DNA of 29,378 nt from Spyradocola merdavium (lineage in GTDB: Bacteria; Bacillota; Clostridia; Christensenellales; UBA1750): the NCBI GenBank assembly GCA_018711265.1, contig DVIM01000021.1, positions 1 to 29,378 on the forward strand, in the 5' to 3' direction. Both the position numbers and the translations under genes were made by a program. Positions 15,456 through 23,074 of this stretch are shown here, one piece after another (position 1 is the stretch's first letter; the number at the start of each line of letters is the position of its first letter). The notes under the pieces are model-generated. The model made no database searches and was not told where the DNA came from. It saw only the letters and a program-made list of their open reading frames with translations.

Positions 15456-16277
15456 TCAATCCTGGAGGAACTTCTCCGGCAGGGTCAGCCCGAAGAGCGC
15501 CGCGATCGCCACGAAGTTCTCCGTGGTCATGGTCTGCTTTGCGCCGCCCGCCGAGAGGATGCGCAGGTAGATGTCCGCAGCCTTCTCCACGCAGTGCATG
15601 AGGCCGAAGGTCGTGTCAAAGTTCTCGCCCGAGGCAAAGGTGCCGTGGAAGGCCCAGATCGCCACGTCGTACTGCTTCATGAGCTCGCTGGTCGCCTTGG
15701 CGATCTCCGCGCCGCCGCAGACCATCCAGGGCAGCACGCCCACGCCGCCGGGGAAGACCACCGCGCACTCGGTCATGGCGGACCAGAGCGCCCGCGTCCA
15801 GACGATGTCGTCCAGCTCCAGCACGTTCGTCAGCGCGATCACGGCCGGCGTGTGCGCGTGGTAGATCACGCGGTGCTTTCCGCCGGTGACGTCGAACTTC
15901 ACCGAGTGGTTCATCAGGTGCGAGGGGAACTCGGAGGTGGGGCGGCCGCCCTGCTCCAATCCCCAGACGATGCGGTACTGGGTTCCGGCCTCGTTGAGCT
16001 GCGCGATGCAGAGGTTGTCCTGCGGCGCAAGGCAGACGTTGCGCAGGAATTTGCCCGATCCGGTCGCCAGGAAGAACGCGCCCCCAAGGTTGGGCACCGC
16101 GACCCCGATGTCCTCCCAAGGCTTGTCAAAGGTCATGTAGGGGGCGGCCTCTTCCGCCTCCTCAGCGGTCAGGCGATAGGTGAGGTTGCCGCCGTTGCGC
16201 TCGTGCCAACCCATGTTGGCGCCGTCGGTGGCCATGCGGATGTACCCCTGCATGAAGGAAAGGTCCGTGATGCGCAT
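15456..16277 (-). CDS. rhaD: Rhamnulose-1-phosphate aldolase
   Basis: A 273-residue class II aldolase that splits L-rhamnulose 1-phosphate into dihydroxyacetone phosphate and L-lactaldehyde. The zinc and catalytic set is Glu116 (TSEFPSH), His140 and His142 (YHAHT) and His211 (AFHGTF), offset by one from the known positions in the E. coli enzyme (274 residues). The start at 16277 is preferred over 16283 because AGAGAGGG then has about 6 nt spacing rather than none. It has its own promoter and lies divergent to the RraA-family gene. No rhamnose kinase, isomerase or regulator is in the window, so the substrate could be another 1-phosphoketose. Confidence 0.92.
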   Translation of the reverse strand: MRITDLSFMQGYIRMATDGANMGWHERNGGNLTYRLTAEEAEEAAPYMTFDKPWEDIGVAVPNLGGAFFLATGSGKFLRNVCLAPQDNLCIAQLNEAGTQYRIVWGLEQGGRPTSEFPSHLMNHSVKFDVTGGKHRVIYHAHTPAVIALTNVLELDDIVWTRALWSAMTECAVVFPGGVGVLPWMVCGGAEIAKATSELMKQYDVAIWAFHGTFASGENFDTTFGLMHCVEKAADIYLRILSAGGAKQTMTTENFVAIAALFGLTLPEKFLQD

Positions 16278-16341
16278 ATCCATCCCTCTCTTTTCCCAAG
16301 TGATTCCGGGCGGCGGGCGGAAGCGCCCAACCACCCATTTC

Positions 16342-16370
16342 ATCATAGTATGCGCGCGCGCATTTTGCAA
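16342..16370 (-). promoter_or_regulatory. Promoter of rhaD with a palindromic spacer
   Basis: On the minus strand TTGCAA (16365-16370), a 17-nt spacer and TATGAT (16342-16347). The spacer contains the perfect 14-bp palindrome ATGCGCGCGCGCAT (16350-16363), a possible operator. Confidence 0.7.
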
Positions 16371-16379
16371 GATCAGGGC

Positions 16380-16408
16380 TGGAAAAATCCCGCGGAATCC
16401 GCTATACT
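16380..16408 (+). promoter_or_regulatory. Promoter of the RraA-family gene
   Basis: TGGAAA (16380-16385), a 17-nt spacer and TATACT (16403-16408), back-to-back with the rhaD promoter and 9 nt from its -35 box. Confidence 0.65.
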
Positions 16409-16443
16409 CAAGGGGCAAAAACAGAAGAAGGGGTGTGACCCAA

Positions 16444-17154
16444 ATGACCCGTCAAGAGGAAAACCGCGAACTGCTCAAGCTCTTTGCGCCCCTGCGCGTC
16501 GCCGATGTGCGCGACGGCATGGACTGGATGGGCTATCACTTCTACGGCACGCTGGACAAGAACATCCGCCCGCTGTGGCGCACGCGCATCTGCGGCATCG
16601 CCCGCACCGCGCGCTACCTGCCCTTTGAGGGACCGGCGCCCCTGCTCCGCGGCGAGGAGTACACCCAGTGGTCCAACTGGTACTACAACAACGTCGCCAC
16701 CTACCCCTGGATCGAGGAGATCGAGGACGGCGACGTCATCGTGCTGGACATGAGCGGCGTGGACGTCGGGCTCATGGGCTCGGACAACACGCTCGCCTGC
16801 GTGGCCAAGGGCGCGCGCGGCTTCATCACCAACGGCGGCGGCATCCGCGACACGGACGAGTGCATCCTGCAGAAGGTGCCCGTGTGGTCCTACTTCGCCT
16901 CCCAGAAGATGGACCAGGCCCGCATCCGCTTCAGCGAAAAGAACGTGCCCGTGGCCATCGGCGGCGTCGCCATCTATCCCGGGGACGTGATCGTGGCCGA
17001 CGGCGACGGCGTCATCGCCGTGCCCCGCGCCGTCGCGCGCGACGTGGCCAAGTTCGCCAGCCGCGAGCTGCACAACGACAAGAACAACCGCAAGGCCAAG
17101 TACGACGTCCTGGGCTGGGCCCACGACAAGACCGTGCTCAACGACGACGAGTAA
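16444..17154 (+). CDS. RraA family protein (HMG/oxaloacetate aldolase-like)
   Basis: A 236-residue protein of the RraA/dimethylmenaquinone methyltransferase-like fold. Members are either class II 4-hydroxy-4-methyl-2-oxoglutarate-type aldolases or oxaloacetate decarboxylases, or regulators of RNase E. The family core is GSDNTLACVAKGARGFITNG followed by GGIRD, with Arg135 and Asp136 binding substrate and metal; VAIYPGDVIVADGDGVIAVP follows. An insertion rich in aromatic residues (about 72-90) enlarges the N-terminal part. ATG 16444 is chosen; an in-frame GTG at 16435 is too close to the AAGAAGGGG site. Divergence from rhaD suggests a role in sugar-acid catabolism. The RNase E role is unlikely in a clostridium. 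Confidence 0.88.
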   Translation: MTRQEENRELLKLFAPLRVADVRDGMDWMGYHFYGTLDKNIRPLWRTRICGIARTARYLPFEGPAPLLRGEEYTQWSNWYYNNVATYPWIEEIEDGDVIVLDMSGVDVGLMGSDNTLACVAKGARGFITNGGGIRDTDECILQKVPVWSYFASQKMDQARIRFSEKNVPVAIGGVAIYPGDVIVADGDGVIAVPRAVARDVAKFASRELHNDKNNRKAKYDVLGWAHDKTVLNDDE

Positions 17155-17165
17155 ACGCAAAACAT

Positions 17166-17193
17166 GCGCCCCTGCCCTTCCCGGCAGTGGCGC
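17166..17193. terminator. Hairpin between convergent RraA-family and SDR genes
   Basis: Arms GCGCC(C)CTGCC and GGCAG(T)GGCGC with a short loop. GGTTT follows on the plus strand and ATGTTTTGCGTTT on the minus strand, so it may serve both genes. Confidence 0.6.
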
Positions 17194-17201
17194 GGTTTCC
17201 T

Positions 17202-17936
17202 TCAGATGACAAAGCCGCCGTTGACGGAGAGCACCTGCCCCGTGACAAAGGCGGAGGCCTCCGAGCAGAGGTAGAGGATGGCCTGCGCGACGTCCTCCGG
17301 GCGGCCGTTGCGCCCGAGCGGCGCCTCTTCCGCGAGGGCGCCGAGCGTTTCCGGCCCAAGGCCGGCCGTCATGTCCGTCTCGATCACGCCGGGGGAGACG
17401 CAGTTGACCCGGATGCCCGAGGGGCCGAGCTCCTTTGCCAGGGACTTGCTCAGGGCGATGACCGCGCCCTTGCTCGCCGCGTAGTGGCTCTCGCAGGAGG
17501 CGCCCACCTCGCCCCACATGGAGGCGACCGTCACGATGCAGCCGCGCCCGCGACGCAGCATCTCCGGCAGCGCCTCCTGCGCGCAGCGGTAGACGCCCTT
17601 GACGTTGACGTCAAAGAGGCGGTCCCAGTCCGCGTCCGAGATGTCCTGGAAGAGCTTCTGCTGCGCGATGCCCGCGCAGAGGACCAGCGTATCCGGCGCG
17701 CCGATGCGCTGGCGGACGCGCTCCAGCGCCGCGCGCACCGAGGTGCGGTCGCACACGTCGATCTCCACGGCCATCGCGTTGCGGTTTTCCGCGCGCAGGG
17801 AGGCGGCCAGCGCCTCGGCGCGCGCCTTGCTGCGGCCATACCCGATGGCCACGGAGAACCCCGCGCGCGCAAGGCAGGCCGCCGCCGCCGCGCCGATGCC
17901 GCGCGAGCCGCCCGTCACGAGCGCCGCCCTAGCCAT
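17202..17936 (-). CDS. FabG-like SDR, candidate EF-P 5-aminopentanone reductase
   Basis: A 244-residue short-chain dehydrogenase. Cofactor motif TGGSRGIG (8-15); catalytic Ser139, Tyr152 and Lys156 (HYAASK); C-terminus GQVLSVNGGFVI. The AGIAQQKLFQDISDADW segment and SMWGEVGASCESHY resemble the clostridial YmfI-type reductases that finish the 5-aminopentanol modification of elongation factor P, rather than fatty-acid FabG. CAG replaces the usual NAG at 87-89. The ATG (17934-17936) lies inside the end of the upstream P1-peptidase gene, overlapping by 8 nt, so translation is probably coupled. The SDR family is certain; the EF-P assignment is from remembered family sequence and needs a search. 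Confidence 0.9.
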   Translation of the reverse strand: MARAALVTGGSRGIGAAAAACLARAGFSVAIGYGRSKARAEALAASLRAENRNAMAVEIDVCDRTSVRAALERVRQRIGAPDTLVLCAGIAQQKLFQDISDADWDRLFDVNVKGVYRCAQEALPEMLRRGRGCIVTVASMWGEVGASCESHYAASKGAVIALSKSLAKELGPSGIRVNCVSPGVIETDMTAGLGPETLGALAEEAPLGRNGRPEDVAQAILYLCSEASAFVTGQVLSVNGGFVI

Positions 17937-18981
17937 TGCACGCCCCCCAGAGGTCGGCAAGGGCCGTCTTCTTCGCGCCGGTCGGGCCCACGGTCGTCTC
18001 CGCCGCGGCCAGGGAGTTCAGGATCGCCTCCTCCACGGCCTCGGCGCACGCGCGGAAGGGCAGGTCGATCCGCTCCTCGTTGAGGAGGGTCTGCTGCACC
18101 ACGCCGCGCGCCTCCTGCCGGTGCACGCGGTTGGCCGTGGAAAAGCCCACCACGACCTCGCCGCTGCCGTGGCCGATGTAGGAGCCCACGCGCGCAAGGC
18201 CCACCGCCGCGCGCCGCAGCACGCGCTTGAGCTGGCGGTCGGAGAGGGGCAGGTCCGTGCCCACCACCACGATGCAGGAGCCCTTGTCCACCTTCTCCTG
18301 CAGGATGCCGGCCTCAATCTCGCGGCCGACGGGCGCGCCGTCGATGCGCAGGTCCGAGAGCATGCCATGATTCGTCTGCACGAGCGCGCCCAGCGCATAG
18401 GTCTTGCCGTCCACCTCCAGCAGGCGGGAGGCCGAGCCGATGCCGCCCTTGAGGCTGTGGCAGACCGTGCCCGTGCCCGCGCCCACGCAGCCCTGCGCAA
18501 AGTCCGCGCCCGCGCTGGAGATGGCCTCCATCACCTGCGCGTACCCGATGGCGCGGTGCTGGATGTCGGAAAGCCCCGCGTCGTTGCACTCGCAGACGAT
18601 GGGGTTGACGGACTCCACCTCCACGCCCGCCGCATGGCCCTGGTCGATGCTGTACTGCACGAGCGCGTCGTGCACAAGGCCGACGTTGAGCGTGTTGGTC
18701 AGGGCGATGGGCGTCTCGATCGTGCCCAGCTCCTCCAGCTGCATCAGGCCCAGCGTCTTGCCAAAGCCGTTGAGAACCTGGCACGCGCCGACGACCTTGT
18801 GCAGAAACAGGTTGTCCTGCGCGGGGAGGATGACGGTCACCCCCGTGTTCCAGGCCTGCGTGCGCACCGTGCAGTGCCCCACCGCAACGCCGGGTACGTC
18901 CGTCAGCGCGTTGCGCGGGCCGCGCGGGAGCTTCCCGATGGAAATGCCAAAGTCCGAAATGCGTCGTGCCGTCATGTGCAT
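17929..18981 (-). CDS. P1 family peptidase (DmpA-type, S58)
   Basis: A 350-residue N-terminal-nucleophile hydrolase of the DmpA/BapA aminopeptidase family. The precursor self-cleaves before a serine; here that is Gly272-Ser273 in YIGHGSGEVVVGFSTAN, leaving a large and a small subunit. Other marks are NALTDVPGVAVGH (24-36), TNTLNVGLVHDAL, GAGTGTVCHSLKGGIGSASR and GTDLPLSDRQLKRVL. Family members release N-terminal D- or beta-amino acids from peptides. There is no signal peptide, so it is probably cytosolic. ATG at 18981 follows GGAAAGG; an in-frame ATG at 18975 is possible. It shares a transcript with the overlapping SDR gene. Confidence 0.93.
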   Translation of the reverse strand: MHMTARRISDFGISIGKLPRGPRNALTDVPGVAVGHCTVRTQAWNTGVTVILPAQDNLFLHKVVGACQVLNGFGKTLGLMQLEELGTIETPIALTNTLNVGLVHDALVQYSIDQGHAAGVEVESVNPIVCECNDAGLSDIQHRAIGYAQVMEAISSAGADFAQGCVGAGTGTVCHSLKGGIGSASRLLEVDGKTYALGALVQTNHGMLSDLRIDGAPVGREIEAGILQEKVDKGSCIVVVGTDLPLSDRQLKRVLRRAAVGLARVGSYIGHGSGEVVVGFSTANRVHRQEARGVVQQTLLNEERIDLPFRACAEAVEEAILNSLAAAETTVGPTGAKKTALADLWGACNG

Positions 18982-19017
18982 TCGTTCCTTTCCCAGAATT
19001 TTCCCAAGTGCAGGAGT

Positions 19018-19026
19018 ATTATACCA
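19018..19026 (-). promoter_or_regulatory. Extended -10 promoter of the P1 peptidase / SDR operon
   Basis: On the minus strand TGG directly precedes consensus TATAAT (19018-19023). No good -35 box lies at normal spacing; a perfect TTGACA (19055-19060) is 31 nt away and too far to pair with it. Confidence 0.55.
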
Positions 19027-19082
19027 CAGGCGCGCGGGCGGTATGTAAAGGGCGTGTCAAACCTTGCGCCGCGCCCGCGCGG

Positions 19083-19111
19083 TTGAACTTGCGCCGGGCC
19101 CATGGTATAAT
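19083..19111 (+). promoter_or_regulatory. Promoter of the phosphoesterase-like gene
   Basis: TTGAAC (19083-19088), a 17-nt spacer and TATAAT (19106-19111) with TGG before the -10 box. Confidence 0.75.
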
Positions 19112-19156
19112 GGCAGATGATGCGAAGAAAAAGGCGGTGAGAGCGCATTGCGCGGG

Positions 19157-20197
19157 ATGAAGATCAAGATGACGCGCGAGACGAAAAAGCTGTTCAAGGT
19201 CAAGCGGAAGATCACGCCGCTGACGGTATTGGTGCCGCTGCTGCTGGTGGTTCTGCTCGTCTGCGCGGTGATCTACGACAACTCGCGCATCGTGCTGGAC
19301 GAGGTGACCTTCTCCATGCCCACCCTTCCCCGGGACATGGACGGCTATACGATCCTGCACATCTCCGACATCCGGGAACGCCTCTTCGGCGCGGAGGGCG
19401 AGGCCCTGGACGAGACGCTGGGCGACAGCGAGTACGACATCGTGGTCATGACGGGGGACCTGGTTTCCCCGGCGGGCGACGACACGGGCCTGTGCCAGGC
19501 GCTGGACTACTTTGCCGCAAAGCAGGTGCCCGTGTACTTCATCACCGGCGAGGGCGACCCGCCCACCACCGAGATCCGCCAGGACGGGAGCTTCGGCGCG
19601 ACCGCCTGGGCGCAGAACGCGCTGGACCGGGGCGCGGTCTATCTGGACGTGCCCATCGCCCTGAACGAGGGCGAGCGAAAGCTCTGGCTGATGCCTGCCT
19701 CCACCCTGGTCCTGGACACCGAGAGCTCCATCGCCTCGCTGGACGCCCGGCTGCTGGATGAGAACCTGGACGACGGCACCGTGCAGTCCATCCTCTACAG
19801 AAAGGGCCGCTACGAGGCCTTTGCCGACGCCATGGCCCAGCGCCAGCAGAACGATTTGACCATCATGCTCACGCACATGCCCTGCCTGGACGCCTCGCTG
19901 CAGTCCGAGAGCACCACCGCCATCTTCAGCGAGGCGGATCTCATCCTCGCCGGGCACCACCTGGGCGGACAGATCTGCCTGCCGGTCCTTGGCGCGCTCT
20001 ACGCGGAAAACGACCTGCTGCCCCGCGGCGGCTGGTTTCCGGACGACCGCTACATGACGGGCCTGAACGAGGTCAACGCCACCTATCAATACGTCAGCAC
20101 GGGCCTGGGGACCATGTACGGCGCGCCGCTGAACTTCCGGCTGTGCAACCCGCCGCAGATCTCCCTCATCACCCTGACCCGCCAGGTAGACGCCTAA
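19157..20197 (+). CDS. Membrane-anchored calcineurin-like phosphoesterase with a degenerate metal site
   Basis: A 346-residue protein with a basic N-terminus, one membrane helix at about 21-40 and a metallophosphoesterase domain outside the membrane, resembling YkuE-type proteins. Order of motifs: ILHISDIR (Asp71, with Arg73 where the DxH His belongs), VVMTGDLV (Asp101), TGEGD at 130-134 in place of GNHD/E, LTHMP (His240), and AGHHLGGQ at 265-272 in place of GHTHGGQ. Three of the usual metal or phosphate ligands are therefore altered, so it may bind substrate without normal catalysis. The start is uncertain: ATG 19157 is used; TTG 19148 has a better spaced GGCGGTGA. The stop codon lies inside the terminator hairpin. 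Confidence 0.85.
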   Translation: MKIKMTRETKKLFKVKRKITPLTVLVPLLLVVLLVCAVIYDNSRIVLDEVTFSMPTLPRDMDGYTILHISDIRERLFGAEGEALDETLGDSEYDIVVMTGDLVSPAGDDTGLCQALDYFAAKQVPVYFITGEGDPPTTEIRQDGSFGATAWAQNALDRGAVYLDVPIALNEGERKLWLMPASTLVLDTESSIASLDARLLDENLDDGTVQSILYRKGRYEAFADAMAQRQQNDLTIMLTHMPCLDASLQSESTTAIFSEADLILAGHHLGGQICLPVLGALYAENDLLPRGGWFPDDRYMTGLNEVNATYQYVSTGLGTMYGAPLNFRLCNPPQISLITLTRQVDA

Positions 20198-20248
20198 AGA
20201 AAATCCCCCGCAGCTGCGGGGGATTTTCTTTAGGCGTGGTTTTTTTTT
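20190..20248. terminator. Bidirectional terminator built on a 48-bp perfect palindrome
   Basis: Positions 20190-20213 and 20214-20237 are exact inverted repeats. The core is a CCCCCGCAG/CTGCGGGGG stem followed in both directions by ATTTTCTTT, and a further nine T follow on the plus strand. It contains the phosphoesterase stop codon and abuts the L,D-transpeptidase stop, serving both convergent genes. Confidence 0.9.
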
Positions 20249-21110
20249 AGAGTGCCGGGGGCTTGAGGGCCTGGGTCAGCGCCTCGTCCTCCTCGCAGTC
20301 CATGATGAAGACCATCGTGTCGGCCAGGCAGTTTTCCGCCATCCACTTGATGTCCTCGTCCAGCATGCGGATGCAGCCGTGGGAGGCGGGCGTGCCCAGC
20401 TTGCGGTAGGAAGTGGTGCTCATCGTGTCCAGATCCGGCTCGCTGTAGAGCAGGGAGTGGAAGAAGTAGTTGCCCTTGATGTGCACGGCGTAGCGCACAT
20501 AGGTGTCAAAGGTCTTGAAGTAGCGCCAGGCCCTGCGCTCGGTGTCCGGCAGGGAGTACACGCCCGTGGGCGTGGGGTCCGAGGACGTGCCCGTGGAGCA
20601 GATGAACTGCTTTTCGATCACGTTGTAGACACCGGGCTCCGACGCGGAGAAGATGGTGATGACCTGGTTGGTCAGGTCCACCTTGATGGCGTAGGGCATG
20701 GTGTAGCCCGCGTTGGTCACGACGCCCTGCGTGGAGGAGGGCAGCGTGCCCGCCGGGTTGCTCACGCTCGTCACCTTGCCGAGGTAGGGCGAGTCGGGCG
20801 ACTTCAGTGTGGGGGTTCCGTCGTCCTCGCCGATGGTCCAGTCGATGGAGGGCAGGGCGGAGGACAGCGAATCGGAAGCGCCGGCGTCAAAGGAGATCTC
20901 GGGCTCGGCGTCCGGATCGTGGGCCGCCCAGACGTTGCTCGGCTCGTCCTTCTTGGGGGAAGAGCCGACGGAGGCCCAGACGTTGCTGGACTCCTGCTTT
21001 GCGCTGGGGGAACCGACGGCCTCCCAGACGTTTGTGCTCTCCGAGGCAAAGGCGCTCGTGGGGAGCAGGGTCAGCGCCACAACGAGCGCAGAGGAAATCA
21101 CTCTCTTCAT
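20247..21110 (-). CDS. Secreted L,D-transpeptidase (YkuD domain)
   Basis: A 287-residue exported enzyme that makes or edits 3-3 peptidoglycan cross-links, or attaches proteins to peptidoglycan. A signal peptide spans about 1-22 (hydrophobic core LVVALTLLP, likely cleavage after AFA). Next comes a 16-residue repeat with NVW at 27, 43 and 59, then an acidic/serine-rich linker to about 135. The YkuD domain covers about 140-272, with His218 and the catalytic SHGCIR motif (His244, Cys246, Arg248). No LysM or known peptidoglycan-binding domain is present; the NVW repeat may take that place. Start supported by GGAGGTGT upstream. Confidence 0.93.
   Translation of the reverse strand: MKRVISSALVVALTLLPTSAFASESTNVWEAVGSPSAKQESSNVWASVGSSPKKDEPSNVWAAHDPDAEPEISFDAGASDSLSSALPSIDWTIGEDDGTPTLKSPDSPYLGKVTSVSNPAGTLPSSTQGVVTNAGYTMPYAIKVDLTNQVITIFSASEPGVYNVIEKQFICSTGTSSDPTPTGVYSLPDTERRAWRYFKTFDTYVRYAVHIKGNYFFHSLLYSEPDLDTMSTTSYRKLGTPASHGCIRMLDEDIKWMAENCLADTMVFIMDCEEDEALTQALKPPAL
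20919..21041 (-). repeat. Three 48-bp tandem repeats inside the L,D-transpeptidase gene
   Basis: The minus strand encodes three units of 16 residues built on [S/P]xNVWxxxxS, with the Trp at 29, 45 and 61. The AACGTCTGG core is conserved in DNA in units 2 and 3, and nearly so in unit 1. Confidence 0.8.
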
Positions 21111-21149
21111 GGAAACAGATCACACCTCCAGTATTCATAAGCTCCCTAT

Positions 21150-21177
21150 ATTATGACATATTTGTTACGATTTGCAA
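21150..21177 (-). promoter_or_regulatory. Promoter of the L,D-transpeptidase gene
   Basis: On the minus strand TTGCAA (21172-21177), a 16-nt spacer and CATAAT (21150-21155) preceded by TGT (extended -10). Confidence 0.65.
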
Positions 21178-21211
21178 AGGGGGGAGATGTAAGATTGAAA
21201 TATTTTCCACC

Positions 21212-21241
21212 TTGACAAGCCCCCCTGCCGGCTGGTAGCAT
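21212..21241 (+). promoter_or_regulatory. Promoter of the Eis-like acetyltransferase gene
   Basis: A perfect TTGACA (21212-21217), an 18-nt spacer and a weak TAGCAT (21236-21241), about 45 nt before the start. Confidence 0.6.
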
Positions 21242-21285
21242 GAAGACGGAAGAAACCAAACCGAATGAGTACGGAGGCGCAGAAC

Positions 21286-22479
21286 ATGGACGCACGCAAG
21301 CTGCAAACCGCACAGGAATATTTGGAGGCAAGAAGGATTTCCACCATCGCCTTTGTCGGCTCGATGGATGCGGAAAAGGCGATGAAAGAGATCGAGGAGG
21401 AGCGCGCGAAGGGCGACGGCTCTGCGGAATACTGGGGCTCCTTTGCCGAGGACGGCACGATGACCTCGCACCTGATCAACAACATCTACCACATCCTCTA
21501 TGACGGGCGCATCGTCCTTTCCGGCGGAATCGGCAACGTGTCCTCCCTGCCCGAGCACCGGCGGCAGGGCGGCATCCGGGAGATCTTCCGCGCCATGTTT
21601 GCCGATATGCGCGCGCGGGGCTTTGTCTTCTCCGCGCTCTATCCCTTCTCCCACGAGTATTACCGCAAGTTCGGATACGAGTACGGCTGCGCGCCGCTGC
21701 GGCAGAAGTTCCTGGTGAGCGACCTCAAGGGATTCCCCTGCCCCTACAGCGTGCGGATGCACAAGCCCGGCGAGTGCATCCAGCCCTTCCAGGACGTGTA
21801 CCAGCGCTTCATCCTGGGGCGCAACCTGGCCATCGTCCGCTCGGAGGCCCAGTGGGACTGGATCGAGGGCGATCCCTGGAAGGACCGCATCTACCGCTAC
21901 CTGCTCGCCGACGACGCGGGCGTCCACGCCTATGTCGTCCTGCGCGCCGAGGGGAGCGGCGACGAGCGCAAGGCCGTGCTCAAGGACTTCGCCTATGACA
22001 GCCGCGAGGCGTTCTACGGCATCCTGGGCTTCCTCTACCGCCTGTCCGCGCAGTACAAGTACGTCGAGGCCGTGTTCCCGCCGAACATCGACATGCGCAC
22101 CCTCATCGCCGAGCCCTACCGCGTGGAGCAGCGGGTGGACACGCACGGCATGTTCCGCGTGGTGGACGTGCCGCAGGCCCTGCGCCTGATGCGCCACCCC
22201 GAGGCGCCCGGCCGCTACGTCATCGGCGTCAAGGACGCCTTCCTGCCCGAGAACACGGGCGTCTACGCCGTGCGCTTCGGCCAGGGCAAGGCCGAGGTCG
22301 AGCGCGCGGACGCGCCGGCGGACCTGGTCGTGGACGTGACGACGCTGGCGCAGCTCACGCTCGGCTTTGCGCCCCTGGACACCCTGCGCATGCGGCCGGA
22401 CGTGGAGGTTCGCGGCAACGAGGAGACGCTGCGCGCGGTCTTCGTGAAGAAGGACTGCTACTTCGCAGACTATTTCTAA
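21286..22479 (+). CDS. Eis-like GNAT family N-acetyltransferase
   Basis: A 397-residue protein with the Eis layout: an N-terminal GNAT domain, a second GNAT-like domain and a C-terminal SCP2-like domain. The acetyl-CoA loop is seen at LSGGIGNVSSLPEHRRQGGI (about 79-97), and PFSHEYYRKFGYEYG follows as in Eis proteins. The C-terminus VTTLAQLTLGFAPLDTL fits the sterol-carrier-like fold. Eis proteins acetylate amines on aminoglycosides, peptides or proteins; the native substrate here is unknown. ATG 21286 is preferred because GGAGG lies 8 nt upstream; an ATG at 21265 is possible. Single-gene unit ending at the hairpin 22508-22550. Confidence 0.9.
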   Translation: MDARKLQTAQEYLEARRISTIAFVGSMDAEKAMKEIEEERAKGDGSAEYWGSFAEDGTMTSHLINNIYHILYDGRIVLSGGIGNVSSLPEHRRQGGIREIFRAMFADMRARGFVFSALYPFSHEYYRKFGYEYGCAPLRQKFLVSDLKGFPCPYSVRMHKPGECIQPFQDVYQRFILGRNLAIVRSEAQWDWIEGDPWKDRIYRYLLADDAGVHAYVVLRAEGSGDERKAVLKDFAYDSREAFYGILGFLYRLSAQYKYVEAVFPPNIDMRTLIAEPYRVEQRVDTHGMFRVVDVPQALRLMRHPEAPGRYVIGVKDAFLPENTGVYAVRFGQGKAEVERADAPADLVVDVTTLAQLTLGFAPLDTLRMRPDVEVRGNEETLRAVFVKKDCYFADYF

Positions 22480-22507
22480 GAGATTCTCAAGCACTGGAAA
22501 ACAGACC

Positions 22508-22550
22508 AAAAAGTTACGGCGGAACCGAGCAGGTTCCGCCGTAACTTTTT
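22508..22550. terminator. Bidirectional terminator
   Basis: Perfect 19-bp arms, AAAAAGTTACGGCGGAACC (22508-22526) and its complement (22532-22550), around GAGCA. T5 ends each strand, serving the acetyltransferase and the convergent ECF gene. Confidence 0.9.
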
Positions 22551-22570
22551 GTCGAAGCGCGGCGTCTTAT

Positions 22571-23071
22571 CTATGCAGCAAGGGAGCGGGTCAGGCGCTG
22601 CATCAGCCGGCTGAGCGGCCGGTACAGCGCCAGGGCGGCCACGAAGTTGCCGAAGCAGTGCGCCAGGTCAAACGGGATGCCCGAAACCCACGCGCCCAGC
22701 GCCGCCCGCGGGCCGATGATGGGCAGGTACACCAATTCGCACAGCGCGCCGAAGGCCAGGCCGAACGCCCCGCTCAGCACCGCCCAGCCCAGCGGGGACT
22801 CCATGCGGCGGAACGCCCACGCAAGGCCCGCCAGGATGGTCCAGACGTAGAGATACGTCAGCCACCACGTCGTAAAGCCGTAGAGCAGCCCCTCCAGCAG
22901 CGCAAAGACGTAAAGGATGTAGAGCACCTTGCGCCGGAAGGCGTGCGTGTAGACGATCACGAGCAGCGACACCAGCTCGATGTTCGGAAGGAACGAGAGC
23001 GCCACCTGCGACACGAACATCGCCGCCGTGCACAGCGCGAGGAACACCAGCTCCCGCACGGTGAGCTTCAT
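22571..23071 (-). CDS. ECF transporter S component
   Basis: A 166-residue membrane protein with about six hydrophobic segments. The first follows a short MKLTVRELVFLALCTA start typical of energy-coupling factor substrate-binding (S) subunits, and GAFGLAFGALCEL lies in the second half. S components capture a vitamin or similar micronutrient and dock on a shared EcfAAT module, which is not in this window. The gene starts 3 nt after the stop of the DUF4430 gene with a poor ribosome site, so translation is probably coupled. The DUF4430 partner, a domain related to the C-terminal part of transcobalamin, suggests a cobalamin-related or corrinoid ligand. The S-component call is good; the ligand is inference. 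Confidence 0.85.
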   Translation of the reverse strand: MKLTVRELVFLALCTAAMFVSQVALSFLPNIELVSLLVIVYTHAFRRKVLYILYVFALLEGLLYGFTTWWLTYLYVWTILAGLAWAFRRMESPLGWAVLSGAFGLAFGALCELVYLPIIGPRAALGAWVSGIPFDLAHCFGNFVAALALYRPLSRLMQRLTRSLAA

Positions 23072-23074
23072 GGC

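Noticed and set aside
19110..19160. Short frame starting at ATG 19110, before the phosphoesterase-like gene
   Set aside because: Its start codon overlaps the -10 box of the promoter, so it cannot be on that transcript.
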